Shown here one piece after another: positions 53,209 through 64,000 of a stretch of 64,000 bases of DNA; the stretch's first letter is position 1, and the number at the start of each line of letters is the position of its first letter. The DNA comes from Calonectria ilicicola. Lineage: Eukaryota > Ascomycota > Sordariomycetes > Hypocreales > Nectriaceae. The stretch lies in the NCBI GenBank assembly GCA_020809705.1, contig CP085832.1, forward strand, positions 558,001 through 622,000, read 5' to 3'. The position numbers were made by a program, and so were the translations under genes. The notes beneath the pieces are model-generated. The model did no database searches and was not told the DNA's origin. It was given only the letters and a program-made list of their open reading frames with translations.

Positions 53209-54953
53209 ATGTCTCTGTCTACTGTTTATGCCGGGATAACATGCCTAGCCAAGCCGATTCTCCAGGCATGCACCATAGCAACCATCTCCATCATCATCCT
53301 GCTCATCACTATTGTCATCTACCGCCTTCTCTTTCACCCACTAGCCTCGATCCCAGGACCCAAAATCGCTGCCATATCCAGCTTTTGGCACGCATATCAT
53401 GCCCGAAATGGCCACATGAGGCGACTTGGTCAAACCCTTCACCAGAGATACGGGCCCATTGTGCGTGTCGGCCCGAACGAGGTTTGGTTCAATACCAAGG
53501 AGGCTCACCAGGCCATCTACAGTACGTAGTGGTGCTAACCCTTCATTTATCATTGTATTAACAAGTATATAGCCTTGGGGAGTGGCTATGAAAAGTCAGA
53601 CTTTTACCGTGAGTTGCTACACGCAACCTCAACCTCCAACTTGCCTAACAATAAACAGTGGCCACGGCCCTCAGAAAACCTACCCTTAACTGGCATCTGG
53701 ATCCGTACTTTCCGAACTCACTAGATTTACTCTCGGAGCGTGATGTTGCTCGCTACCGCCTCCAGAGACGGCTGATAGGGCCAGTCTATCAAACATCCAA
53801 TCTTATGCAGTACGAAGCAGCGATTGACGACACCTTGAAACGCTCCATGGCAAAGCTCAAAGATCTCAAAGGTGCTGAGGTAGAGCTGAGTGAATGGATG
53901 CATATTATCGCTGTGGAGTGCCTTGGTTCTGTCGTCTTGTCATGGTCTCCTGGTATGCTTAGGACTGGCTCTGATTGGGGATCCGGGCCTCATGCGTACC
54001 ACAGTTGGAGGCGAAAGAGCGTTTTTGGCCTGTTTCCTACGATTAACAAATTGTCTGTTTTGCACAAGACGATTGGTCGCATCTTTAGCACAATCTGGGA
54101 TGTCAACTTTGAAACCCCCAAAAATTTTCGAGCGCTTTTCCCGGTAAGTTCCAGTCGTAGTATAACTTTTGAGGATGAATGCAATATTAACACGAATACT
54201 TGACAGGAACTTGGCAAGAAAATATCGCGACGAGTTAATGCTGCCACTCGGCCTAATCCGCCCAAGGATAATAGAAAGGACCTCATTGCCGACTTGATCC
54301 AGCTTCACAAAGCCAAGCCGGCATTCACAGACACATATCTGCGACAGATGGCAATGACCAACTTTGGTGCTGGCCACGAGACAATGGCATCTACACTGAC
54401 CTCCATCATCGCCATGATTGGCTCGCGGGATGATGTCCGCGATCGCGTCACTGAAGAAATTCTGAGTACTAGAAAACCGTCCGACTACGCAACAGCAGCC
54501 CGCCTCCCACTCACCCAAGCTCTCATCAAAGAGTGCAAACGTCTCTATCCAGTTATTAGCATGTCTCTGCCACGTAAAGTCCCCCAGGATGGTCTCCAAC
54601 TACACGGCCGCTACTTCCCGCCTGAGACAACCGTAGGGTGTAACCCAGTTGCGTTGCATCGCAACGTGGAAGTATTTGGTCCAGATGCAGACACGTTCCG
54701 TATCGGTCGCTGGCTTGATGGAGATCCCGAGGCAATCCGCAATATGGAACGATTCAGTCTCAGTTGGGGTGGCGGGGCCAGATCATGTCCCGGAAGACAT
54801 CTTGCTGAGCTAATTGTGTACAAGGTGGTACCTGCATTGATCAAGGAATTCGATATCCAAGCATCCATACCGCGGGATGATGAGATGCCTTCATATTTTT
54901 TGTCGATGCTCACGGGCGTCAAAGCTCGATTTATCGAGAGACGGGCAGGTTAA
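53209..54953 (+). CDS. Cytochrome P450 monooxygenase, four exons, 526 aa
   Basis: Exons 53209-53521, 53573-53608 (36 nt), 53659-54143 and 54207-54953 join in frame. An N-terminal membrane anchor (I-S-I-I-I-L-L-I-T-I-V-I-Y) and P-G-P hinge place it in the ER. The I-helix motif G-A-G-H-E-T is complete, as is E-C-K-R of helix K. The heme loop reads W-G-G-G-A-R-S-C-P-G with Cys at about 472; the usual first Phe is Trp. It resembles fungal P450s that hydroxylate hydrophobic metabolites, but the family number cannot be given. Hydrolases follow directly downstream. Confidence 0.92.
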
Positions 54954-55202
54954 CTACCAGACCATAATTAGCACTGCATATCCCCACATTCCAGCAGGGT
55001 TATACGAATATGATATTACTTCGGAAACTTGTAATTGGAAAATTCACATTGTAATTAGCCTAAAGGAGATCGCGTCCGCTTCTCTTGAAGGAAGGATTGT
55101 AGACGCTGCAGTGCGCCCTTGTCATGACAAGAGCTGTATTAATAATACACATCGATATATACCCGAGCCAGCACAATTTCAACGTTTAAAAACTGAATTT
55201 CT

Positions 55203-56075
55203 ATGGGAAATTACAACAAAATGCATCCCATTGTGACCGAAAACGCGCTCATCAAGGGTAGCCGAATCGCATACGGCATCCAAGGTGCTGGTGAGCCGGT
55301 TGTATTGATCCACGGCACACCGTCGTCATCTCTTATCTGGCGCAACATTGTCCCTAAGTTGGTCGAAGCCGGCTTTCAAGTCCATTTCTTTGATCTTCTT
55401 GGATACGGACTATCAGAGCGACCATGGGATATTTCTATCGACACATCCATGTCAGGACAAGTTCCCATCCTCGAGGGCCTCTTAGAGCTTTGGCAACTTG
55501 ACTCTGTTCATGTCATCGCCCACGACATAGGCGGCGGGATAGCACAGCGATTTGGCGTTTTTTCGCCGCAACGGGTCCGATCTATGACACTCATTGACGT
55601 CGTCAGCTTTGATAGCTATCCATCTAAGCGCACCAAGCAGCAGATGCAACTGGGCCTGGAAGCCCTCGTCAAAACCAAGAGTGATGAACACAGGGCGCAC
55701 TTTAAGGAATGGTTGCTTTCTGCTGTGAATGACAAGGAGAAGTTGGCAGCCTCGAGCCTTGAGACCTACTTGAACTACATTTCCGGCCCCATCGGCCAGG
55801 CCAGTTTATTTGAACATCAGGTCAGACACTACGACCCGAGACACACCATGGAAATTTCCAATCGTCTTCATGAGTTGGGTAAAATCCCCGTTCAAATAAT
55901 TTGGGGCGCGAATGATGGTTGGCAAGTAGTGGATTGGGCTCACAAACTACGCGACGCCATTCCTGGGTCACGACTGACTGTTTTGGAGGATGCGGGTCAT
56001 TTTTCACCGGAAGATCAGCCTAAGAAGATTTCCGCGCTTTTAGTTGGCTTTATTGATTCCTATAAGACAATGTAA
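55203..56075 (+). CDS. Alpha/beta hydrolase with Asp nucleophile (haloalkane dehalogenase/epoxide hydrolase-like), 290 aa
   Basis: One exon. The oxyanion strand reads V-L-I-H-G-T-P-S-S-S-L-I-W. The nucleophile elbow is A-H-D-I-G-G-G with Asp108 where lipases have Ser; this is typical of haloalkane dehalogenases and epoxide hydrolases, and of some other C-C or ester hydrolases with low similarity. The acid is probably in I-I-W-G-A-N-D and the base is His266 in D-A-G-H-F-S-P-E-D. A second ATG lies at codon 7. It follows the P450 by 249 bp on the same strand, so hydrolysis of an epoxide made by the P450 is a fair guess. Confidence 0.85.
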   Translation: MGNYNKMHPIVTENALIKGSRIAYGIQGAGEPVVLIHGTPSSSLIWRNIVPKLVEAGFQVHFFDLLGYGLSERPWDISIDTSMSGQVPILEGLLELWQLDSVHVIAHDIGGGIAQRFGVFSPQRVRSMTLIDVVSFDSYPSKRTKQQMQLGLEALVKTKSDEHRAHFKEWLLSAVNDKEKLAASSLETYLNYISGPIGQASLFEHQVRHYDPRHTMEISNRLHELGKIPVQIIWGANDGWQVVDWAHKLRDAIPGSRLTVLEDAGHFSPEDQPKKISALLVGFIDSYKTM

Positions 56076-56221
56076 TAATGTGATCAAGTAGTAGAGTCAC
56101 CTGTTTACGAACAGCCGTGCCAACGATACGACAACCCTCCACCATGACCCCACGTTCGAAGTGATTGCTTTGTTTGGGTTACTTGGTTTTTTATTACTTT
56201 CAGACTATGTATATAATAGAA

Positions 56222-57184
56222 TTAAAATGACTTCAAAGCCTCAATTCGAGACTCGACAGTCTTTCGTCCCCACTTTATGCCTAGTGCCCGTCCATCAAAC
56301 CCATGGGGCAATCCAGGCCAAAGGTGGAATTCGACCTCGACATCGTCCTGCATTAGCCGTTGCGCAAAATCTATATCTTCGTCACGGAATATGTCTAGAG
56401 ATGCTACATCGATGTAGGTCGAAGGTAGGCCTGCAAGAGATTTTGCTCTCGCTGGGGCGGCATACTCCGAGACATTAGCATCAGGCTTGCCGGCGACGTC
56501 CTTTCCCAGATATGCATCCCAGCTAAGCTTATTTTGCTGGAGAGTCCACGTTGTCAGTTTGAGGAATTCCTTCTCTGGTGGATAGTATGTCCTATCGTCA
56601 AGCATGGGGTATACAAGAATTTGCTTGGCCAGTGGCGGATTCAATTTCCGATCCCTAGCAAGAAGTGCAACTCCAGCGGCGACTCCTCCACCAGAACTGT
56701 CACCCATGATGCCTATTCGATGAGGGTTTATGTTGAGGTCCTGGGCATTCTCAACAATATATTTGAGCGCAAAGTATACATCTTCGGCAGCTACCGGGGC
56801 ACGGTGTTCAGGAGCCAGTCGGTATTCCACAGCAAAGAAAGGCCGGTCTGCAAAAAGCGCAAGCTGGGCGTAGAGCCCCGCATATAAATCTACGGAACCT
56901 GCAACGAAACCACCTCCGTGGATTGCGAGAACTACAGGCTGAGGCGTTGAGGCCGCAATGTGCATCTCTGTGGCGAACCGGCTAAGCTGGATCTCCACAC
57001 CATCGAACGTACGAACGCCAAAGAAGGTCTGCTGCACACCACTTCGCGGATCTAATCGAGGCAACGCTTGTGATAGAAGAAGTTCAACGCCTTGGCGCAC
57101 CTGAAATACGTCAACGGGATCAGGAGCAGGACTAGTTCCTGCGATGGCTTGTGCATATTCGAGATCACAAACCAGGCCAGTCAT
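56222..57184 (-). CDS. HSL-family alpha/beta hydrolase (esterase), 320 aa
   Basis: One exon. The hormone-sensitive-lipase block H-G-G-G is at 89-92, the nucleophile elbow G-D-S-S-G-G at 161-166 with Ser163, an acid in D-I-F-R-D-E-D near 265, and His294 in L-P-H-G-F-D. Y-R-L-A-P-E is the usual strand after the oxyanion hole. There is no signal peptide. Members cleave acyl esters or lactones of small molecules. It is convergent with the previous hydrolase, 146 bp apart. Confidence 0.9.
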   Translation of the reverse strand: MTGLVCDLEYAQAIAGTSPAPDPVDVFQVRQGVELLLSQALPRLDPRSGVQQTFFGVRTFDGVEIQLSRFATEMHIAASTPQPVVLAIHGGGFVAGSVDLYAGLYAQLALFADRPFFAVEYRLAPEHRAPVAAEDVYFALKYIVENAQDLNINPHRIGIMGDSSGGGVAAGVALLARDRKLNPPLAKQILVYPMLDDRTYYPPEKEFLKLTTWTLQQNKLSWDAYLGKDVAGKPDANVSEYAAPARAKSLAGLPSTYIDVASLDIFRDEDIDFAQRLMQDDVEVEFHLWPGLPHGFDGRALGIKWGRKTVESRIEALKSF

Positions 57185-57829
57185 GGTGAAAACAGCAATA
57201 CAACAGAAGTTGAGTGGGACTTTCTGGGGAAACTCTTGAGAGGGGTTTTATATTTCCTTCCATGTCTCAACAGTTTAGTCATCCTACATATATGTTTTGG
57301 ATAATGGTTTAGCTAATCTGATGACTCAAAATTGTCCATGTCTCATCAAGGGCACGTCAACTGTGAGCAGTGGTTTTTTAGCTTATCGCTTCTCGTTTGA
57401 CTCCAGGATGAATTACGGCGATAGCAAACGATAGGTTTCTTTGATACATGTTTAAGGTTTGAGGGGTGGGTTATCTCTTTGTTTAATATTTCTTGCAAGT
57501 AAATTAAAATTAATAAATATGTTATTTAAAATGAAATAGCTTGGTTTTGTACCCTTTTTCAAAGAAAAGATCCATAATCAAGGCGCCTTTGTGTTCTATA
57601 TGTTAGCAGGTAGTTACTAGATATGGGATGCCCACATTACACCCGAGAGTCCCTATCGCGAGGTCCGATACGGGTGGACCGCACCTATGAGCTGATTCAC
57701 CGCTTTGCGCAGCACATGCGGGTATATCACGACAGCCTTATCTCAAACCAATAATAGTGAGAAACACCGACGCTTCCGCTTGTTGTTAACTAATGGCCAA
57801 TATCTATAAGCTTAGCTAGAAAACGTATC
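57185..57829. promoter_or_regulatory. Divergent promoter of the HSL esterase and the SET-domain gene
   Basis: No gene is seen in 645 bp; A/T-rich near 57480-57540. Confidence 0.35.
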
Positions 57830-58802
57830 ATGGGCGACCCTACAATTCTCTTTTCTATCCCGGATGAGGATGAGGGATTCATGCTATACTTTCCTGAAGA
57901 GCCTGAAGACTATGTCGACAATACTACTCTCGACCTGCTTCGACAAATCAAGTGGCAGCCGGGCCGTAAGGACTCCCCACTTGACTATGACTTCGACTTC
58001 GGCGTTGAGGTGCGACATCTCTTGGCTGGTATCCCGGCCGACGACCCCCTGATGGTCAAGGAGCCTTCGACTCTGAGAGGCCTCGATAACGGCAAGTCGT
58101 TTCCGTTTGCTTCCTTGTTCCTAACTTCTCTCAATCTAACCTCAGCTAGCCCATGCTAGTCCGCATCAAGGAGCAGAGGAGCTCTTTGAACTTCAACAAC
58201 TCCCTCACAAAGGGCTTGGCCTAGTCGCAACACGTCGCATACACGAGAGCACCACGCTCCTTGATGAGCCATACTTGATCTCTTCCCTGGATCCACCCGA
58301 AAGCAACCAACTTGAATCGCCAGGCCACGCCCGTAGCCTCTGCTTGGTACAGCTGCTCAGCCAATACACCCAGCTCTCCTTGGCCAGTAGGCAGCAGTTC
58401 GCACAACTATACGCCCATGTCCCCGGCGGCACGCACGAGCACTGGCTCGCTCTTTTGAGAGACTTTTGTATTGATGTCAGTCACATCGAGTTTGTGATCC
58501 GGCTGGTCCGAACCTTCTCCACAAATGAATATTCACAAGCTCAGGCTGGCGGATGGACGACCAACCGTCTTTTCCCCACTATAAGCAGGATCAACCATTC
58601 ATGCCAGCCAAACTGTCGCTCGATGCAGACGACGGATGGGAGAAAAGTGGTGATGGCGGCGCGAGAGATTGCATCTGGAGAGGAGTTGACGATTCGCTAC
58701 GTCGATGCAAGGCAGTTTAGGAGCCGCGCCGAGTGGGAGGTGCATACGCAGGCGGCGTGGGGGTTTGTTTGCAGCTGTGAGGGGTGCGCGGGGATGTGGT
58801 GA
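57830..58802 (+). CDS. SET-domain protein, two exons, 304 aa
   Basis: Exons 57830-58091 and 58150-58802 join across a GC-AG intron (GCAAGT to CAGCTAG), which is the only junction I found that keeps the frame. The SET domain starts at P-H-K-G-L-G-L-V-A-T-R and holds N-H-S-C-Q-P-N-C, then G-E-E-L-T-I-R-Y-V and the post-SET Cys set F-V-C-S-C-E-G-C. These bind S-adenosylmethionine and methylate Lys. The N-terminal 90 residues are acidic with no domain. Fungal proteins of this SMYD/SET5-like type often act on unknown, not always histone, targets. Confidence 0.85.
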
Positions 58803-59977
58803 TTGTGCAGCAGCGAAGTTTTACTTGATTGGTGACGTTGGTTCAAATAGAGGTGTGGTTGGTTAATGCATAATTTTTTCATGCAGATCGCCAACATGTG
58901 TGTTTCAGTGACTTGGGTTGCGATGTAACTACGCTACTGGTACAATTCTTGGCCCTCTTATTAATATTATACTTCATCGAGATTTCTCTGACAAGAAAAC
59001 TCAATCTCGACTTTGTAAACCTTGGTCCTTATTGACCTAGTTCTGGTGGTCCGCCCACAGTTGGTGGCACAATACACCCCTTGAAAGATGGCGCCCCTCT
59101 GATTTCTTCACCTTCAGCAGCATAGAACTCAACTGCCCCTGAAGGATGTTGATCGCATCGTACAAGGAAGAAACTAAGTAAGTCGGGAAATAAATTGTAT
59201 CGCTAACTTATTTATGTATTTTATTCGTAATATTTCTTCCATTATTCATGATTTAGCTGATAGGTGGGAAAAGGTAGAGAGAGGGCGTGTAATCTTTTTC
59301 AAGGATTGTATTGTATTTTGCCTTTGCAGGGAGCCAGTTCTCATTTCTCATTCCCCAATGGGTCACGTCTCCGTCCCCCAAATAGTTCTGGTGCGATTAC
59401 TAAGAGTTATCTGACATCTGCCGCTCTCTTTAACTAGAATGAGACCAGGTCGGTCAAGCTTCATACGAGTATTTTGCCTCGGCAAACTCCCCCTCTCGAC
59501 CATGGCCTATTTCCCCATATTCCTCCGCAGGAAAACAGGGCGAAATGACCCCTAATTTCGCCAACCCCGCATTTTACCACAAGAAACGGTTGAACCCTCT
59601 TCCTCCCCCAGTCTGCTTCCCCGCATTGGCGGCCATGCAGCAGGGAATAGCCTCAGTTTAGCTCTGCATCCCCGGCCAGGTTCCCCGTTTCCACCCTGCC
59701 GTGCTTCCGAATTTGCCTCGGGCTCGTAGCGCGAACCACTATATCGAATCATGAACGTCGTTGCTGGGATCTTTCTTAAATACATCTGGTAAATATTCAT
59801 CCGCTGCTGGCAGCTGATGGAGAGACTGGACTTGCATTGTAATTACAAGGAGAAAGTCTTGCGGTCACCGCGTGCAGCAGCAGCAGCTATTTAATAACCC
59901 CCCTAGGTCCATCATGAACTGGTTTGCATCTCCTTGGCCAGCGCAGGACAAGAAGAACCGGCAACCTGATTGACAGA
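58803..59977. promoter_or_regulatory. Intergenic and promoter of the secreted esterase; small hairpins
   Basis: TTTGCC loop TC GGCAAA at 59473-59486 repeats the GCCTCGGC core of the 43-kb hairpin cluster. A second hairpin (GGCGAAAT/ATTTCGCC) is at 59539-59562. CCTCCGCAGGAA at 59522-59533 is a near match to the left cluster element. No gene is seen. Confidence 0.45.
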
Positions 59978-61615
59978 ATGCAGCTCTCCTGGACGCAAAT
60001 CATCAGCCTTTCCGCCTGCCTTTGGGCGGGAGGCGCCAACTCCGCCAAGCCAAGCAGCGGCGCATCATTGGTGATCAAGACGAGCAGTGGCCAGCTCACT
60101 GGCTTCATCAACTCGACTGCCCCCGCCGTTCGCCAATTTCTTGGCGTTCCCTATGCAGAGCCTCCCGTCGACTCCCTGCGTTTCAAGCCTCCAAAGGCCA
60201 AGAAATCCTCCAAATCGATCAAGGCGCAGCAGTTCGCACCGTCATGCATGCAGCAGATCAGCACCACCAAGACGATTTACACTGAGTTGATGACTCAGTT
60301 TCTCATCAATGGCGGCCAGTCGGAGGATTGCTTGTACCTCAATGTATACGCGCCCCTCAACCCTACCGAGAAGGCGCTGCCCGTCTTCATCTACATCCCT
60401 GGTGGCGGTTTCACCGGCGGCGGCGCCGATTCGCTCTACAAGATTCCCGATAAGTGGATTCAGAAGACACAATCGCACATTGTTGTCACCATGAACTACC
60501 GTGTCAACGTTTTTGGCTTCCCCAATGCCGAAAGTGCTCAGCAAAACGTGGGCTTGTTGGATCAGCGAGCTGTGGTCGAGTGGGTTCGGGACAATATTGC
60601 TGCGTTTGGAGGAAACCCAGAGCAGATGGTGCTCTGGGGCCAATCGGCAGGCTCGGCCTCGGTTGGTATGTATGGATATTCTTACCCTCATGATCTCATC
60701 GTCAAGGGTTTGATCTTGGACTCTGGCTCCACAAGTACTCTTGCTGCAGCCGCTGGAAACCACAGCGCCTTCAGCTCCCTTGCCAGTTTGGTAGGATGCG
60801 GAGGACTCAGTGCAGCAAAGGAATTGTCTTGCATGCAAGATGTCAGCGCCACCAAGATCCAGAGTGCGTACTCCAGCAGCAGCCTCAGCTTTACGCCTGT
60901 TGGAGACAACGTGACGGCGTTTAGCAACACGACGGACCGACTTGCCAGGGGTCTCGTGTCGAAGAAGGAGGTAAGTTTTCTTGAATTTTTGTAAAAAAAT
61001 GAATGTAATTGGCTAATTTTACCAGCCATGGATTATGGGAAATAATGCCAACGAGGGCGCTGGATTTGGTGCCTTCAACGCCAGTGGAATGAGCGCGGCT
61101 CAGTGGCAGACGGGACTTGCAGCCATTGTATGCCCTGTGTCCAAGGAGATCAAGTCAGTATCTATCTACGGGAGTTTGAGGGTCGGGATTGTTAACATGG
61201 ATGCAGGACCCGAGCCCAGTTCGGCTATGACACCTACCGATACCGTTACACCGGAAACTTTTCCAACATTTCGCCTCTCCCTTGGATTGGCGCTACGCAC
61301 AGTGGTATGTGCTAAAGATTCTCTACGCGTCACGAATGAAATCTGACAATATTCACAGCGGAATTGCCCCTGTTGTTTGACACGCACTGGGAGTATCGCG
61401 GAAACTCGACCGAGTTTGAGTGGGAGGTGGCCAACACCATGCAATCCTTCTGGCTGTCGTACCTCGCCAACCCACAGAAGGATCCCGTCGACAGCAAGGG
61501 TACTGTGTGGCCCAAGTATGTAAACGGCAAGGATACGATGGCGGTGTTTGCAGACGACGACAAGACGGTTCAGTTTGAGAGCAGGTCTATCGACGACGAC
61601 GAGTACTGCAGCTAA
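59978..61615 (+). CDS. Secreted type-B carboxylesterase, four exons, 491 aa
   Basis: Exons 59978-60970, 61026-61153, 61207-61304 and 61359-61615 join in frame. The ATG at 59978 gives a signal peptide (I-I-S-L-S-A-C-L-W-A-G-G-A), so the enzyme is exported. Motifs: F-L-G-V-P-Y-A-E-P-P, Q-S-E-D-C-L-Y-L-N, F-G-G-N-P, and G-Q-S-A-G-S with the catalytic Ser. The His lies in T-H-S-A-E-L-P-L-L-F across the third intron. The oxyanion motif is P-G-G-G in place of H-G-G-G. It is distinct from the intracellular esterase at 6857. Ester substrates outside the cell are likely; which ones is unknown. Confidence 0.92.
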
Positions 61616-62535
61616 GCCGAATGTGGGGAGGGAGGCTTACGATAGAGCCCTTGAAGGATTGTACCCTCTCTCCTTTGCTACCATTCCCCCTGGCGGCAGC
61701 CTAGTAAATAAATAGTATATAAACAAAATGTGAATAATATTTTTGGGAATTTCTCTATTTATTCATTGGCTACCAAATTGACTTTGGAGGCAAGCAAGTT
61801 CTATGATATCCCAACGTGTGTGCGTTGTAAGTTGTCGCCCAGATACGCGGATGGAATGGAGGCGCACGCACGTTTCAGATAATCTAGATGCACGGCCAGA
61901 TGGCGCAGATAGAGGCGTCGTACATATGCACACTTCTTGCGAAAAAGCGCTAGGGGGGGGGAACGCGCCGATTGCTTATTTGGAGACGTCGTCCGACCAG
62001 AGTGGTGTCATGGGCTTGCTCAAAGAGGCAACAGAAGCCCATGGACATGGTTCGAACGACATCACGTGGCTGCGCGGCCGAACTGTCGAACTGTCCGGGG
62101 CGGCCGGCCCGCCTCAAGCCCGCGAGCCAAGTTACAGCGGGTGACACGTCGGGTTAGGGGACTTGTCCGTTGTTTAGCCCCAATCTCTAACCCATCTCTG
62201 GCGGTGTCCCCCCACTGCCAGGCCCGCCATTCGCCCCGTGGGCCCCCGACACCCTACAGGAACTCCAGCATCTCTGGCCCGGGTGTCCCTCCTTCGGCGG
62301 GTGGGTGCCATCGAAGAGTACAGATCACGACTTTGGTGGTCCGTCCCGACTTTTTTGAATCTTCATCCACCCCCGGGCCATCAGTCTGTCTGCCAACGGG
62401 TCGCCCCCCCGGTCGTCTTTGCCACTCGGAGTTTGTCCCTTTTTATTCTTCACATTCTCTTGTCCATGATTCCGCGTCTCTGATATTTCCTCCTCCATCT
62501 CCCCATCGCCGCCAGAGGCCGACCATCTTCCCAAG
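61616..62535. promoter_or_regulatory. Promoter and leader of SPF1
   Basis: GC- and CT-rich, especially 62200-62520. No gene is seen. Confidence 0.4.
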
Positions 62536-64000
62536 ATGGCGCCCCTCGTCGACCACCCGCAGATCCAGCACGCTGAGCTGCTGCGTCCGCTGGCCTTCCA
62601 CTTCCACGCATACGTCTGGCCCTTCGTCATCGTCTGGCCCATCTTCTTGCGCTACTACCTGACCCCCGCCCTCTACGAGCAGTACATCGGCGCTCCAGAA
62701 TGGACTACCGTGTGGTGCGGCGCCATCATCACCGTTCAATCCCTCGTCTGGCTGAGCACCCACTGGAGCGTCAACCTCGAGGGAAAGTTCAAGGCCTCCA
62801 AGGCCGCCTCCATTGACGAGGCCGAGCTGATCAAGGTCATCCCCATTGAGAACGCTGGCTCCCCGGAGATTTGCACCCTCATTCGCGACAAGGTGGGCTT
62901 TCTGCACTCTTGCCCCCCGCAATGCGACTCGCAACTAACCACGTTCCTATTCACAGGTTGGCGGAACCACAAACACCTCGTTCCTCTTCCAGAAGCGCCG
63001 CTTCCTCCTAGACTCCAAGGACAAGGCCTTCCGCACTCTCCAGTATGCCATCGACGCCGAGCCCAAGCCCGTCATCAGCCACTTCCAGTCGTCTCGCGGA
63101 ATCGACTCCCAGTCTGAGCTTACCCGCATCGAGCAGCACTATGGCCCCAACACGTTTGATATCCCCGTCCCGACCTTCACCGAGCTGTTCAAGGAGCACG
63201 CCGTTGCCCCCTTCTTCGTCTTCCAGGTCTTCTGTGTCGGTCTGTGGATGCTCGATGAATACTGGTACTACTCGCTCTTCACCCTCTTCATGCTTGTCGC
63301 CTTCGAGAGCACTGTCGTCTGGCAGCGCCAGCGCACCCTCACCGAGTTCCGTGGCATGAGCATCAAGCCTTACGATATGTGGGTGTTCCGTCTGGGCAAG
63401 TGGACTGAGGTGCAGAGCGATCACCTTCTCCCTGGTGACTTGGTTTCTGTTGGCCGCACCAAGGATGACAGCGGTGTTGCCTGTGATATGCTCCTCGTCG
63501 AGGGCACCGCCATTGTCAACGAGGCCATGCTTTCCGGTGAGAGTACTCCTCTTCTCAAGGATTCGATTCAGCTTCGTCCCACCGATGCCGTCCTCGAACC
63601 TGAAGGTCTGGACAAAAACTCGTTCCTTTGGGGTGGTACCAAGGTCCTCCAGGTCACCCACGGAAATCCCGACCAAGAGAAGCCCAAGCTTTCTTCCGGT
63701 GTCCCTACTCCCCCCGATAACGGCGCCATGGCTCTTGTCATGAAGACCGGTTTTGAGACCTCTCAGGGCAACCTTGTCCGAACCATGATCTACTCCACCG
63801 AGCGTGTGTCGGCCAACAACGTTGAGGCACTGTACTTTATCCTCTTCCTTTTGATCTTCGCCATTGCCGCCTCATGGTATGTCTGGGATGAAGGTGTTCG
63901 CAAGGACCGCAAGCGCTCCAAGCTCTTGTTGGACTGTGTCTTGATTGTCACCAGTGTCGTCCCCCCTGAGCTGCCCATGGAGCTGAGTCTCGCTGTCAAC
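62536..64000 (+). CDS. SPF1: ER P5A-type ATPase Spf1, N-terminal part (runs off the window)
   Basis: Exon 1 62536-62892 and exon 2 62957 to the window end join in frame; 467 residues are present of a protein usually about 1,200-1,300 aa. The N-terminal part has the P5A pair of membrane segments (V-W-P-F-V-I-V-W-P-I-F), the actuator-domain motif E-A-M-L-S-G-E-S-T-P with the TGES-like loop, and the P5A membrane motif P-P-E-L-P-M-E-L-S at the right edge. Spf1 removes misplaced transmembrane helices from the ER membrane and affects ER ion balance. The phosphorylation site D-K-T-G-T is outside the window. Confidence 0.95.

Noticed and set aside
63008..63676. 222-codon minus-strand open frame
   Set aside because: It is the complement of the SPF1 coding exon; GC-rich coding DNA often leaves the opposite strand open.

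Overview
This window reads as nuclear DNA of a filamentous ascomycete (Pezizomycotina, most likely Sordariomycetes, perhaps Hypocreales; the genus is a guess). The evidence is short introns of about 48-127 bp with GTRNGY donors and CTRAY branch sites, an AT-rich block carrying a retrotransposon mutated in the manner of repeat-induced point mutation (RIP), and typical fungal families (OM14, MIA40, MFS drug transporters, SnoaL-like proteins, GPI-anchored surface proteins). Exon structures below were built by hand from splice sites, reading frame and family motifs.

Layout. 1-4400: AT-rich, RIP-like relic of a chromodomain Ty3/gypsy retrotransposon with a recognisable 3' LTR, followed by more degenerate AT-rich DNA. 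5.4-17 kb: six-gene accessory cluster (two SnoaL-like proteins, one of them secreted; a type-B carboxylesterase; an SDR; an FAD monooxygenase; an MFS transporter) with no backbone synthase and no local regulator. Every promoter region in it carries one or more copies of the element CCTCCGC[A/T][A/G]TAA (reverse TTAT[A/T]GCGGAGG). 18-43 kb: gene-sparse accessory DNA holding a GPI-anchored protein, a PIF1-type helicase with a PIP box and an octapeptide repeat, an ankyrin protein, a secreted protein, an APH-like kinase, two MFS transporters, a tiny three-exon gene, and a tight head-to-head pair of unknown genes. 42.98-43.30 kb: a cluster of perfect GC-rich hairpins.

44.9-50.4 kb is a compact, GC-richer housekeeping block: OM14 (mitochondrial outer membrane), MIA40 (intermembrane-space oxidoreductase), thiamine pyrophosphokinase and the SNARE Bos1. 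51.1-57.2 kb is a second small metabolic group (QDR-like MFS, P450, Asp-nucleophile alpha/beta hydrolase, HSL-type esterase). Then come a SET-domain protein, a secreted carboxylesterase and, running off the right edge, the ER P5A ATPase Spf1.

How the genes fit together: in the left cluster a monooxygenase, a dehydrogenase, an esterase and two NTF2-fold proteins plus an exporter or importer could act in turn on one small molecule, and the shared promoter element suggests one regulator for all of them. The right-hand group looks like a P450/hydrolase detoxification or tailoring set. The strongest unusual signals are the shared cluster-wide promoter element, the hairpin cluster, introns at or inside start codons (OM14, BOS1), three GC-AG introns, and the PIP-box helicase.
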